This document shows positions 36,624 through 49,049 of a stretch of 64,000 nt of DNA, piece after piece. A model generated the notes under the pieces. The model did not search any database and was not told where the DNA came from. It saw only the letters and a program-made list of their open reading frames with translations. This DNA is from Zanthoxylum bungeanum. Its lineage: Eukaryota > Streptophyta > Magnoliopsida > Sapindales > Rutaceae. How positions within the stretch are numbered: the first letter of the stretch is position 1; every line of letters begins with the position of its first letter. The stretch covers positions 61,192 through 125,191 of the forward strand of contig SKCR01021379.1 in assembly GCA_019454045.1 (NCBI GenBank), given 5' to 3'. The position numbers and the translations under genes were made by a program.

Positions 36624-38258
36624 TAGACCCGGCCAAGGTTCCGGTTCGGAACCAGAACCGAACCGGAATCGAGGGTTCTTACCCTAACTGAATCATTGGA
36701 ACCACTGGAATCGACGATTCCAAACAGTTCCAACCGGAACCGTAAGGTTCCGGTTGAAACCGTTGGAACCCTAGGGTTCCAACGGTCACACCCAACGGCT
36801 ACTAGCCGCTGGGTGTGATCCAGATTCTAGCCCAATGGCTAGTGCCGTTGGGCTGGGGGCAGAGAGTCGTTGCTCCCTGCCGCAATTTCTAAAAAAAAAT
36901 TAATAAATAAATTATTTTAATTTTCCAAAATTAACCCTAATAACGGTAATAAAACGGTTAATTTTAGGGGCAGTTTAGGTATCACAAAAATATTTTTAAA
37001 ATGTATAAATAGGGGTGAGTTTTCACTATTTCAACACACAAATTTCTTAATTCTAAATCTCAATTCTCTCAATTCTCTCATATACAAATTACAAATTACA
37101 AATTACAATTTATCATTCTCAATTCTCTAATTTCTTAATGATATTGTTTTGTTAGAAGCTATTACTGTTATGAAACGAAAATGGTTGAATTATTTTAGAG
37201 ACATTCATTTACTTTATCTTATTGCTGATGTTTTTTTATCATAGATTTAAATTATAAGGTTTGAATAGTGCTTTATCCGCTTACTATGAATATTTAGGAA
37301 TAACCAATGAAGTTGATATTGCAAGAAATATAGTTAAAATAAAAAATGACTTAATAGAGTTATTTAATAATATGTCATAAGATATAACTTGCAATCAGTA
37401 GGACAATCTAGTAGTAGCGAAACGACCGTAATGGAATCTAGACTTAGCGCAAGTGATCATTGGTTATTACAACGAAATAAAAAACATAGGGATAACACGA
37501 CTAATAACCCGGAATTAGATAATTATTTATCTATAAATTTTGAGTTTTCAACTGAATGTTTAGTTAGTAAAATTTTTTAAATCATTGAATGGTGGAACCG
37601 ACATCAAAATGTATATCATGTATTATCAATTATTGCTAAAGAGATATTGGCAGCACATGTTTCCACCGTTGCGGTTGAGCAAGCCTTTAGCATCGGAGTC
37701 AATAAATTGGAAGCAGACGGTCTTCATTACATCCAAGCACTCTAGAAGCAACATCATGTGTGGATGATTGGACTCGAGCTGATCTGAGGCAACAACAAGA
37801 TGCCCCTGATGAATTTGAAGACTTGTTCGATAATGCATCTGCAAGTGCAAGCGGAGCTGAAGGATCAACAGCCACATATGATGATTGATAATTAAATATT
37901 TAAATAATTATAAAATTACAATGGGGGAAATATCTTTCAAATGTAATGGAACTATGTGAGTTTTGATTCCTCTCACCCCTGGAGGATACGTAGGCTACTT
38001 AAGTTTTTAAAAATTTAAGTTCAAGCTCTTTAATTTAATTTTTTTTTAGATAAGAATTTTATTTGTAATTTAATGTAATTATGTAATGTAAGTTTATTAT
38101 ATAAATTCAAATTCATAATTTTAAATTATATTATTTTATTAATCTCAATTTTTTATTTAAAAAAAAACCGAATGGAACCGGAACCAGAACCGAACGGTTC
38201 GGTTCCGATTCCGTTTCCGGTTCGGAACCGAACCGAACCGAATCGCCGGCCGGGTCTA
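36624..38258 (+). mobile_element. Internally deleted hAT transposon, 1635 bp
   Basis: Perfect 11-bp terminal inverted repeats TAGACCCGGCC and GGCCGGGTCTA are flanked by CTATTTGG (36616-36623) and CTATTTAG (38259-38266), an 8-bp duplication with one mismatch. Subterminal GGTTCCGG/CCGGAACC repeats fill both ends. Compared with 7072-9810, the 5' end and the C-terminal coding part are kept, but the BED finger and most of the catalytic region are deleted. It is a non-autonomous derivative of that family. Confidence 0.93.
37170..37888 (+). pseudogene. hAT transposase C-terminal remnant
   Basis: ATG at 37170 starts MKRKW, the point where the 7393-8118 frame also starts. The remnant continues with LNYFRDIHLLYLIADVF, then a stop, then the open stretch 37389-37580 (SVGQSSSSETTVMESRLS, HWLLQRNKKHRDNTT, NFEFSTECLV). 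The dimerisation region follows in shifted frames (VSTVAVEQAF at about 37655-37690, DDWTRADLRQQQDAPDEFEDLF at about 37763-37830), ending at TGA 37886-37888. It cannot make an active transposase. Confidence 0.88.
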
Positions 38259-38266
38259 CTATTTAG

Positions 38267-39619
38267 TACCTGTTCCGTACAAATAGACAAATTTTGTCCT
38301 TATCTGAGAATGTGAAAAGACATTTGTACGGAAATTATTTAAAATTTACGTGAAAAAAATTAAAGTTCTTAACCAATCGAATTCGAACAACACATATAAA
38401 ACTCGATTTGAGCTCAAACGCTCGAACCGAACTCATATAAATATTTATAGAGGAGAGTCGAGTTAAGCTCTACTCGGCTCGAGTATACACCGACCCACCC
38501 ATCAAACAACTAAAGGTATGAGTTGGAGTTTCATTTTTTTTCCTATTAATTTTATTTTCTTATGCAGTTGCAAGCTGAGATTGATAACAAAGCTAATAAC
38601 AAGAAGTTCCAATCACGTCAGTTATATTGATAGAATTTTTTAAGGTGAGGGATTTTTTAAACATAGAAAATTGTATTAAAAGACCAAATGATTGATAATA
38701 TATCAGAGCCCATCAATACAGATATAAGGTCTACATGAAAAAAACTTAAGATTCAAGTTTGGTTAGAAGATGCCTAATAATCTAACACAATACAAAATAA
38801 TACAATTTTATAAACAGTAATCGGTAGGAATACAACTTAATAAATTAGAAAATGTCCATTTCAAAAAAAAAAATTAGAAAATGCAAGACGCATGATGACA
38901 AATTACAGAATTATCCTAATCACACACCTCTACAATCTATTGATGATAAATCATATCATGTCCGAATACAAGAAAAACCCACAGTACATGAAAAACACAA
39001 ATCATGTCACCAAAACAAATCAAACTCCCATGACAGCGCACGCTACACTTTAAATCAAACAGTAAATTTCTCTAAAAAAGAAAATCACAAAAAAAAAAAA
39101 AAAACCTAACCCTAAAAGCTATTCATGCATAAACATTCTTCACCCGATGAAGCTTAATAGCCTATCTAGTCTACCGAAAATAACATTCGGAGCTCGGATT
39201 TAATATACACCATCAGAATGTCTCGGAAAAGTCTCCAAATCAGGGACATCGAAGAAGCAGTCACAATAATCAAGTTACAAAAAATTACAACAAGAAAAAA
39301 CTAATACAACCTAATACACAACAAAAAACTAACTATGGCCGACAAGCAGGGTAGAGAAGGGCTGCCGGAACCTGATCTGGTTATGGGTGTTGATGAATAC
39401 TTCCTACGGTGAGGTGGTGAGGAGGGTGAAGGCTGCTACCGAAACTCTGATGTGGTATGGAGTGGTGGGGTGGCTATTGTGTATGAGAAGAGGGGGTGAG
39501 GGGATGTTGCTGGCAGAGTTACGAATTTTGCTGAAGTGAATGATAATAAATTAGTAAATGATATGTATAATTTAACATTATATTTTAGTACATTTGATAA
39601 TGAATTATTGAATTGTTGT
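38267..39619. other. Spacer without recognised gene
   Basis: The spacer is AT-rich. It has a run of A at 39090-39104 and the phrase GAGCTCAAACGCTCGAACCG ... GCTCTACTCGGCTCGAG at 38411-38486, which looks like a worn terminal repeat. The open frame at 38852-39109 is low-complexity (Lys, Asn, His) with no domain and is not called. Confidence 0.5.
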
Positions 39620-41270
39620 TGTTAGTACCATGATTTTGATGATGCCAATGAAGTAATAAGGCTCAATGATAAGAAGTTCAAAAACATGAAGAAATTTGGC
39701 AAAGATGGTCAATGTTAGCGACTCGGTGACTTGGTTTCGATAGTTTAGAAACATCTACGTATTGGTGAATCAAGTTTGATGAGGTCAAAGTTGATGATGC
39801 ATCCAAAATGAGCTATAATATGATAAAAAGCCAAAAAGACGATGAAAAATATCAAAGAGCAAGAGCCAAGTAAGATGAAGATCAAGATGATGATTAAGAG
39901 CTAAAACTAATTGTAAGTGAGTTTATTTTAATATTTTAAAGCTCTTAGGAATCATACATTTTGCATCACTTTCATTTAAAATGGTTGAAAACGCTTAAGA
40001 AATCATTTGCACTTTATTTGCACCAAAATGAATGTCAATGCACAAGTGCATCGGAAAATAATTTTGTAAAAATTAACAAACGGTTGAATTAAATTTCAAA
40101 TGATATACTATTAGATAGATGTGTTTATAGTTTGTTACGATTCAAACGAAACACATTCCGATATATAGAACTTTTGCTAGAGCCATATCACTACAACATG
40201 TTCAAATGTACTTTTTCTGCAGACATATCACATTATAAAATTTCCACAAAATTCATCTTAATATTTTGAGGGTGAATTTTTACATATGATAGATCTATAT
40301 GTCTAGTAAATGTAGAAATTTACAGATTTTGATTTGAAATTTCTTAGAGCAAGTTATGGTAAAAATACTGAGTACTGTTAGGATTAATTGGTCATCAGAA
40401 ACTTACTGAGACATACATACTGGTCTCTGAGACTGGCATACCGTTCTAAGACAGACATACCGGTCACCGTACTAGGCAGACCTGAATTTTTCATACATTA
40501 TAGAATCGGGCCAAATCATACTGATCTCCATACCGGTCTCTTTTCAACGTTCGAAAACAAAACGATTATATTTTTAGAAGTCGTTCCTTGATGTCAGACT
40601 GACATACCAGTACTTTAGACCGGCATACCGACCTCAGAACTGAAAAATGGCCATATTCTGTTTTAAGCCTATAAATTGAAGCTTGGTGTCATTTTTGCAA
40701 AGGAGGAACATTTTGGAAAAAAATATATTCAAAGCAAAAATCATTTTCATACATATTTTAATTACACAAATAAGTTTCAAACACTTTCAAATAGAGTTTT
40801 TTAAATATTCTATATCTCACACTCTCTACATTTGAAAAAGCTCATATTTCATCGTCATAATTCATATTAGTGAGTTTTGATATATTTGGGTTGAGGAATT
40901 CACATTTTAATCTTCTTTGTAATATTTTGTGAGTACCCAAATTATGGTTGTAAAAATTTTATCATTAAACACTTGTAGTTGTGGAAAACCCTTGTTGAGT
41001 GAGAATACTCAAAATGGTGATTTTGTTGTAAAAGGTTTGGAGTGAGCTTAGGAACAAAACTCTCATTGTAAATATTTAAGAGTGAACCTAGGGACAAAAT
41101 TCTTTGTGTAAAAGTTTGGGGTGAACCTATAGACAAAACTCTTGTTTTGTGAGTGAGCCACAGAAAACTCTCGGTGTAAAGTGCGAATTCATTTTACATA
41201 GTAGAAAGCTTCAAGTAGTGGACGTAGGTAAGGAGTTGGTCAAACCACTATAAATTATAATATGAAATTT
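39620..41270 (+). repeat. Probable solo LTR of a SIRE-type copia element
   Basis: It begins TGTTAGTACCATGATTTTGA followed by TGATGCCAATGAAG, a start seen in SIRE-group LTRs. It holds a set of CATACCGGTC/ACCGGCATACC phrases (40420-40635), a possible TATA box CCTATAAATTG at 40669-40679 and three units of about 55 bases with GTGAACCTAGGGACAAAACTC at 41035-41165. It is followed by AT-rich DNA without pol sequence. The right end is uncertain and no target duplication was found. Confidence 0.45.
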
Positions 41271-41869
41271 TATTGTAATAAGTTTTTTATTTAATAGAAA
41301 ATTAACTGTAAAGATATTTTAATTTTAAAATTTAATAATAAAAAATTAATTATAGAGGTTAATGGTAAAGATTAAGTGCCACATATGTTTTTTTATTTTA
41401 AATGAGAGATTATAATATGTTTTCTTATTATAATAGGTTTCTTTATTTTCATTTTATAATTTAATAATAATATATTAAAATTTTAATTAATGAATTAAAT
41501 TAATAGATTTCTTAAATATTAATTAATTAATTAAATTAATAGGTTTCTTATTTTTAATAATAGATTATGTTTGTATATTGTAATAAGTTTCTTATGTTAA
41601 TAATTTATTATTTTAATTTTATAATTTAATAAAAACAAATAATTGTAGAGATATTTTCATTTTATAATTTAATGATAAAAAATAATTATTTAGAATAGTT
41701 TTATTGTAGATAATTTTATAATGTTTTTATTTTTTATTTTAAGAGGATAATTTAATATGTTTTCATATTATAATAGAATTCTTATAAAATTATAATATGT
41801 ATTTTTTTTGTGATATGTATTTTTATTTAATTGATTTAATAATTTAATTTTATAACTTTAATATGGCGC
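41271..41869. other. AT-rich spacer
   Basis: The spacer is almost pure AT with many AATTTAATAATAA-like phrases and repeated ATAATTTAATGATAAAAAA blocks. There is no reading frame and no structure beyond imperfect short repeats. Confidence 0.5.
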
Positions 41870-42900
41870 GACGCTCACACGATCAAGCCCGAGACGGTGA
41901 GCCTCTGATTCTTACGCATCGCGACGCTGGGTGTTGAGCGTCGCGACGCTAAGCCGATTTCAGGGACTAGTATCAACTCTTCAATGACATACCCCAAAGC
42001 AAAACCAACACTCTCATCTTCATACAAGTTAGATCAACTACCCACATTCAAATCATCATAATTCTATCATTCTATCATCATCACAACATCAAATTCCAAT
42101 AACCTCAACTTAGCTCATCCTTTAGGGGTTCCTACTTTGGGGATTTCTTAAAATCCTAATTTTTTTAACACCATATCCATATAAACAATATCAATCACAA
42201 CTCCTCAATACCTATTAATCATCAATTCATCAAAATAATAATATTTCAAATTTGGGCCAGGTCTCTTCTTACCTTAACTTACTTGATTTCCTTCACAATT
42301 CAAGTCTTCTAAGCTTGATATTCCTTTTTCTAGCTTGTGTGGGTTGATTTGCATTTGTTTCTTCTTTAATTTTGGCAAGAAAATGACTTCCCTCTTCTTT
42401 TCTTCCTTCTTTTCTTTCTTCATCTCCCCTCTCACGTTTCTTTTCTTCTCAAAAATTAGGGATGAAAGAATAATGCTTCCTTTTTATACTAGGGGCTGCT
42501 TGATTAAATGGAAAAAAAAATCAGAAATTTTAAGAAATCTCTAGATTAGTCCTCGGGTACTATTCATCTGAATTTTTGAGTCACATTTTTGATCCTGTTC
42601 GGTTTCGAATTTAGGAAATCATTTAACACAAAAGTTATAGGTATCTGTCTTAGATTTCTGACGATATAAAAATCATAAAAATTGGAGATCGTGTAAAAAA
42701 TTTACCTCCTAAATACCAAGGACTATTCGGAGTAGTGTAGAAGATGAATTCGTATCGGAACTATAAATGATTTACCAAATTTCCGCCAAGTAATTTCACA
42801 AGCACGTACATGCTTGAACATGATTTATATCATATATAACGCCATATATAACAAAGTAGCCGTCGAGATTACCGGGGCATTATATTTAATTATCGCAGAC
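41870..42900 (-). repeat. Ty3/gypsy-like LTR remnant
   Basis: Minus-strand reading gives a typical plant LTR layout. GCCCCGGTAATCTCGACGG stands near the start (about 42880). A TATA-like TATAAAAAGGAAGC at about 42475-42488 precedes a purine-rich leader (42370-42450). The GCGTCGCGACGCT repeats lie at 41873-41950. The plus-strand frame 42335-42544 is the complement of the purine-rich leader and is not a gene. No target duplication was found. Confidence 0.45.
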
Positions 42901-43737
42901 ATATAGTTAATTGATTTATTCTGAATATATTTACATGACCATCGAAAGAGACTTGTGAATAATTTAGTGTTCTAGGTTAATAATTAGTAAAAATAACCCA
43001 ATTGAATGAAAAGTACATGGACTCACTCTATGCATGCTTAGGTGAAGTTGCAACCCTAGGTTCTTGTATCTATAGGGTTTTCAAAGTCCGTTATTTGCGC
43101 TTTGTTTAATTTCAGCTAAATTTCGATAAATCAATTATTCTTCTCAATAGTTTAGTTTAAGTTAAGTAGGTTAGTCTTGATATTAATAAGAGAAATATTA
43201 GGTCACTATAGGTTCGATATCCGACTTTTTGTCACTGTATTACTTGAGCGATTACTTGAGCGATACGTGAGCTTGCGTGCTAGATATATAATATCACAAT
43301 CAGAAAATAATGAGAACATGAAAACTAATTAAATTTAATTAAATCAGTTAAAAGTCAGCAAAATAAAAGAAACCCGGATAAGATTAACTCATTCTTCAAA
43401 TCTATCCGGGTCGCTCTCTTCATCTCTCCGCTCTAAAATACTTAGACTTGAGGTGAAACCCTAGCCTTGCCGCCATCATCTCATTGGGTGGCGGCATGGG
43501 ACATCACTCATCCCCCTATCTTCCCCAATATTCTCTTCTCTTTTTTTTTGCCTGTCACTTTCTCCATTTGCTTTTCTTCTTTGTTTTTCCACTTTTCCAA
43601 TTTTTCTTTACTTCTCTCTTTCTTCCTCATTTTTTGAAGTGGTATTTGTCCAATCATTGTGTTGGTTTATGGTTTCTTTTTTTTTACATGAATAATTATC
43701 TTTTTGCCAGTGTATAAAAGATTTGGTGAGAGCTAAA
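42901..43737. other. Retroelement-derived spacer
   Basis: Phrases such as TTGCAACCCTAGGTTCTTG and CACTGTATTACTTGAGCGAT (43240-43262) are common in internal non-coding parts of plant LTR elements. No domain is visible. The 77-codon plus frame at 43484 is T-rich with a run of aromatic residues and is not called. Confidence 0.35.
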
Positions 43738-44162
43738 TGAGTAGGTCTAGTGGTGAAGATGAGAGCCTTGTAGTGCCTCATGAGATATCTCTGGTAGATC
43801 TGTTAATTTTCTTGTATTAGATTAATTGTGCGGTGTTGTAAAATTTATATGTACAATTTGTGTATTATGTTGTTTCACTTCTAATTAGGGATACATAGTC
43901 ACAGACTTTGCACAGAGACTAAGGCATGGAGACCAAGTCGGTCCCGTAATTCCTCATGTTCGTAAGTAGTTTTAGGTGTGAATGAGTATCTCTATTAGTT
44001 ACGGGAAACATATAATACATATCTTGTTTTATATTGTTAGGTTTATCCTAACTAGGCTTGAATCTTATGGTATCTTAAGTTTATATTCAAGTTTTTATGG
44101 CCGTGTAATTACATCTCTGTGATATTTTTATGTATGAATGAATTTTCATCTTTAAAAAAAGA
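43738..44162 (+). repeat. Possible worn SINE-like or LINE-tail repeat
   Basis: TAGGTCTAGTGG at about 43742-43753 fits a Pol III A box, and the stretch ends in an A-rich tail (CTTTAAAAAAAGATT). A convincing B box at the right distance is absent, so this is tentative. It could equally be the 3' end of a LINE. Confidence 0.25.
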
Positions 44163-44931
44163 TTTAAAAGTCAAACTTAAATATGCAAAAGTTACAAGAT
44201 TAGAAGAAACTATGATCACAATTTCCTCATAATTTTCCTTAAATCCCTCTCATATCTTTATAATTGATTATCTATGATACATTATTAACCTAAAATACGA
44301 AAGTATCTACAAGTCTTTTGTCGATGGTCAAATAAACACGCTTAATTAAGTACAATTACTGATATGCCTATGATAATTATCCTAAATCAGACTCATTAAG
44401 ATTAAGTTCTACTCATGACTGCGCATACACGACATGTATATATCTATTTTATACAGAAATCTAATTTTTCAAATGAGATAATAAATTATCAATTATTATG
44501 GCTAAACCAAAACTCGTTTTATCATTTTCGTTAGAGTTTACCGTAACTACTATGTTTGTGATCAAGCAATATAATACATTAAACATACAGAACGATAAAC
44601 AATTATGTATAGAGGATCACAAATCAATTACAAAAGAGAATCAATTAGTAAAAGCTCATATTAGGTTTCATTGTAATCCTAGAATAAGATCTAGTTCATG
44701 ATGAAGAAGATAAATAAAATCATCACGTAACTAAAATAAATAACAAAAAAATTAAGGATAATGAAAACAAATCATAAAAGTTGGAAATTTTCAATCTTCA
44801 AATTCTTCAATCTTATCTTCTTGATTCTTGCTTGATCTTCTTATTTTTATTGTTCTCGAATGGTGTTCGTGTTTAGAGAGTGTTTTAGCCTCAAAAAAGG
44901 CTTACGTGGAGTAACCCTATACATTTCTTTT
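44163..44931. other. Spacer without recognised gene
   Basis: AT-rich sequence. The 67-codon plus frame at 44498 has no recognisable motif. Nothing else is seen. Confidence 0.5.
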
Positions 44932-45482
44932 AAGGATGGCAAAAACTCCATGTGGGGATAGGGACTCGGTACATTAGAGACGGATAAAGAGATATTTTTT
45001 ATACTCGTTAGTTGAACGGATCGGGTTCAGGTATTGGTATCTCAGTTCAAATATAGGTAAAATTTTTGTGTGTATGGGACTCGCATGAGGGCTGCAGAGG
45101 CCCGATATATCAGGTGCAATGTGATAATTAAGGGTGGAAGAAAAGCCCGGGCCCGGTCCGGCCCAGCCCGGCTCAGACCGGCCGGCCGGGCTTAAACCAA
45201 ATATATATATATATGTTTGTAGCATTTTTTATTTGTTTGTAACATTTAAATTGTTAATTTATCGATGAAACTTTTGATTTATTTGTGAATTGTCTTGGCA
45301 TATAATGTGAATGTATTTTGTATTTGTATATTTTTTTCCTTGCCGGGCTCGGGCCGGCCTTATCAAAGCCCGGGCCCGGCCCGCCCATTGCCACTCTTAG
45401 TGATAATTTTCGTACCCGTTGATTAATGAGCGGTACAAGTGTTGGCATCCTCATACCATACTCGGTCATTTGCCATCTATAG
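44932..45482. mobile_element. Outer hAT-type MITE containing a second MITE
   Basis: The ends AAGGATGGCAAA and TTTGCCATCTATAG are inverted copies sharing GATGGCAAA. They are flanked by TTTCTTTT (44924-44931) and TTTCCTTT (45483-45490), an 8-bp duplication with one mismatch. Without the inner insertion (45129-45399 plus its duplication) it is about 270 bp. It has no coding sequence. Confidence 0.75.
45129..45399. mobile_element. Inner hAT-type MITE, 271 bp, CCCGGGCCCGG-rich
   Basis: The ends TAAGGGTGG and CCACTCTTA are flanked by a perfect 8-bp duplication GTGATAAT (45121-45128 and 45400-45407). Subterminal GC blocks (GCCCGGGCCCGG) lie inside both ends around an AT-rich middle. Confidence 0.9.
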
Positions 45483-45734
45483 TTTCCTTTATATACATAT
45501 ATATCATAAAAATTAAGTTGTCTACTGAATTTAGGTGTTTATCTATAATAATTGACATTTTACAAAATAGCTTTATTAGAATAACGGTAGGAGGAGAATT
45601 TTCGAAGCATGGAGTGATTAAAAACATATTGAAAAGCGGAATAGGCGTAGGATATATGGACTTTAAATGAAATTAGGCTAAAATGGGGGTTTATTAAGAA
45701 ATCAATAAGGGTGCATTAAGTTTGTGCAATAGAC

Positions 45735-46812
45735 AAACAAAGCATTTAGTTTGTGCAATAGATAAACAAACACGGAGACAAGGTTTAACGTGGTTTGGCT
45801 CCAGCCCACGTCCACGAGAGAAAATTAGATATGATTTTATTGATTTATGGGTAAATACCGACCCGAGTTTCTAATAAGGAAATTAGGATGTTACAATCCA
45901 AATAACTCATCGGGTAATGACTAACCTGCTCTACCTTCTCACAATATGGTCGGATACACGACTCACTTTCTCTCTCTATCACTAACTTCTTTCAAGTACT
46001 TTTTGCTAAAAAAAAAACCAACTCTTTTCTACAATGACTTAACCCCTTTATATAGTTTCCCAAAACCTCTTTACAACCGACCTTGACGCCACCTTACATC
46101 ACTTCATCGGGTAATGACTAACATGCTCTACCTTCTCACAATGTGGTCGGGTACACGACTCACTTTCTCTCTATCACTAGCTTCTTTCAAGTACTTTTTG
46201 CTAAAAAAACCCAACCCTTTCTACAATGACTTAACCTCTTTATATAGTTTCCCAAAACCCATTTACAACCGACCTTGACGTCACCTTACATCACTTACTC
46301 ATCATTACCCCCCTTAATCACTGCTTCCACTGTCCTTTCTAACAACCTACAAGCCAGTTGTTCTGCCATTGCACCAGTCTATGGCGGCTAGCACAACTGA
46401 TGCCTTCATGTGAATCGTTGCTTTTTTATTTTCATCATTAGTCTTCTAGATGCACTCATTTTCAGGTAGGACATACGTCATGCTGCTTGAACTGGTCGGT
46501 CATGACTTCATCAAATCTCATTGGATAAGGTTTTTCATATCTTACAAATGAAACTTCCCCGGGTCCGGGTACCCAAACATATGGAGCATCCTTAATCCAC
46601 ATTTCAATGTGGTCGGGTCGGGACAATCATTTCTTTATCCACAGAAACTCTTCTCGGGGAGAGCGCATCTCTGCATACCGAGATCCATATCTTTCTCCAA
46701 GCTTCCTTTTACTTTTGGGCCACTGGGCCTTTCAAACCACCTGGGGCGGGTAATACAACAACAACCTATAACCATCCTCGGGATGAATGTTTTAAAAAAC
46801 CACCATCAATAA
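45735..46812 (-). repeat. Family C LTR-like repeat, copy 2
   Basis: It shares with copies 1 and 3 the blocks AACGTGGTTTGGCTCC, CCCACGTCCACGAGAGAAA, CTTTATATAGTTTCC and the end CCACCATCAATA. Within it, positions 45908-46104 are duplicated in tandem as 46105-46301 with few differences. The left end is uncertain. Confidence 0.6.
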
Positions 46813-48560
46813 ATGATAAAATTATGATGAATTTTGTAAGGTGATTGCCCTGCTGAAAACATATGAATTTGTTTCTTTTGAACAGTATGTAAAGATTCGA
46901 CTATAACTTAAGTTCTAGGGATCGAAATCAAGAACCGTAAAAACTGGTGTAAACTAGACAAATAAGAGGTCATTTTGAAAAAAAACCTAGCCCCTATGTT
47001 GTTCTCAATATTACAATGGATTTTCAAATTTGGTGTTGTGTAGTGTAATAATGTTTAGGATAAGAGGAAATTGAATTTACGATGTTTAGATCTATGTAAC
47101 TCTGAATCGAGCTCTGTAAAATCCATAGGAATCCTAGATATCATAATTTTCCAGTAAGAATGTCATCTCATACATAACATATTTTTTTCTTATGTAAAAT
47201 AAATTTTCAATATTGTTTGTCCTAACGTAAGAATGTCCGTTTATAGATCATTGTTAAAACGATTGTAGGTACTCTGTCGATTGGAATTGGATTAACGCAA
47301 AAATTATTAGTGGATATTTTCTTATCATGTTGATTCCTTGATTTTAATTATGAAATTACAAGTAATTGATTTTATTTGAGATGTTTTTGAACGCGGTAAG
47401 TAATTTCGACATGTTTTAAGATTTTAATCATGATTATGATTATGTTTTCAAGATGGTTTTGATAAAATATTTTATGAATTTTTATACATGGAATTGACGG
47501 AATCAGATGACCATGAGCACATGTGTAGATAAATATATGGGCTGAAATTCCTATCTCAGAGTAAAGATACGGGGCCTAACTGACGATACCTCTATCTCAG
47601 AGTAAAGATAAGAAGTCTGGCTAACAGCGACGCGTAGCGAGTCAAAACTCCCTATCTTAAAGTAAAGATATGGAGTATGGCTGATGAGTCAGAATTCCCT
47701 ATCTCATAGATTTATTCGTCCAGTTGAGTTGGTTCATGGACACTTATTTCTATGTTTTCTGATTTATGAGTTTTCACATTTTGGAAGAAATTTGATTTCA
47801 AATGATTTCAGACTGTTTTCAGCTAAAGAATTTTCGGAAATTTCGAAGAAATTTTCAGATAAATATATTTAGACACAAAGAAGAAAGTTTTTAATATGTA
47901 GTGATTTATTGATTATTATTAAGTTTATTTCAATTTAAATCCACTCACCGAGTATTCCAAAATACTCACCTCCACCACACCAGATCTGTTTTGCAGGATT
48001 TCTGGAGGATTAGCTCATGGAACCAGATACTGTTTTGCAGTCAGTAGGGTGTCAGGGGTCCATCTAGTTAGGTTCATTGTGCATTGTACAGTCATGGCCA
48101 TGTTTCGTAAAGTTGGGTGTAATTAGGACAACAACGTTATAACAAAAAGTATATATAAATTATTAAGTTTCATATTTATGATTACAGAGTTTGGCATATA
48201 ACCCTTATATGTGTTATGCAAGGATTATGTGTTATCATATGATGAGTAAAGAATATAATAATTGAATACAATTAGACAGATAGAGACTAATGGTTATAAG
48301 ATAATTTATTACATGTCGGTAACATCGTTGGAATTGGAATATTATATTATCACATTAGTGGCGCATCATAAACCTTTTTGATGTCGCGCCACTGATTTTA
48401 AATTAGCTTTAATTTTTTCCCAAACTTGATGGCACCCCATTGGATCACTTGTGCCGCGCCACCCATTTAAAATTGCTCTGAGACGCGACACTCAACTCCT
48501 TGCTGTCGCGCCACTGATTCACTTAAAAATAAAGCTGAAATTAATAAAAACTCACTAAAT
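46813..48560 (+). repeat. Ty3/gypsy-like LTR remnant, plus orientation
   Basis: Recurrent phrases (CCCTATCTCAGAGTAAAGATA at about 47550, 47590, 47650 and 47700), the run CACTCACCGAGTATTCCAAAA at 47941-47961 and AAAGTTGGGTGTAATTAGGAC at 48109-48129 are typical of the distal part of plant gypsy LTRs. A set of GTCGCGCCACTGATT-like blocks lies at 48358-48530. No coding domain or target duplication was found. Confidence 0.4.
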
Positions 48561-48750
48561 GAAATTCCATAAAACAACTTAAAAGGTGACAGAATTGTAA
48601 AGATAAACAAGAGGGCTTATCTTTCCACCTCCCTCTTACACATTTGACTTTTTTGTCTCCCCTATAATTCCCTATTTGCCCTCTTCCTTTCACCAAAATT
48701 CTATTTTCAATTTTCAAATAAACATATATATCTAATTTTTTTATTTATTG

Positions 48751-48787
<37 letters not shown>

Positions 48788-49049
48788 TGATTAATTTTTT
48801 AAAAGAAAAAAAATAAAAAAAAATAATGATGAAGAGAAGGGCGATCCCCCTTCTTCAAGAAGAAGGGCGTCCTTTTTTTTTTAATTTTTTTCTTTTAAAA
48901 TTTTTTCAAAAAAAAAATATTTTATAATTTAATTTAACCATACTTATGTATTATAAAAATTTTCTCATGTATATTAGAAAAATATTTATTTAAAAATAGT
49001 ACAAATAACAACATAAAAAGTTACACTTAAAAATATAAAAACATAAATT
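48561..49049. other. Spacer downstream of the MULE gene
   Basis: AT-rich sequence with an (AT)n run at 48755-48785 and a short inverted repeat CCCTTCTTCAAGAAGAAGGG at 48847-48866. No gene is seen. Confidence 0.5.

Noticed and set aside
38852..39109. 85-codon plus frame rich in Lys, His and Asn
   Set aside because: Low complexity, no domain, in AT-rich spacer.
42335..42544. 69-codon plus frame with many Phe, possible membrane peptide
   Set aside because: It is the complement of a purine-rich LTR leader. Hydrophobicity follows from the T-rich composition.
43484..43717. 77-codon plus frame with hydrophobic stretches
   Set aside because: T-rich composition in retroelement-derived spacer, with no start context or homology recognised.
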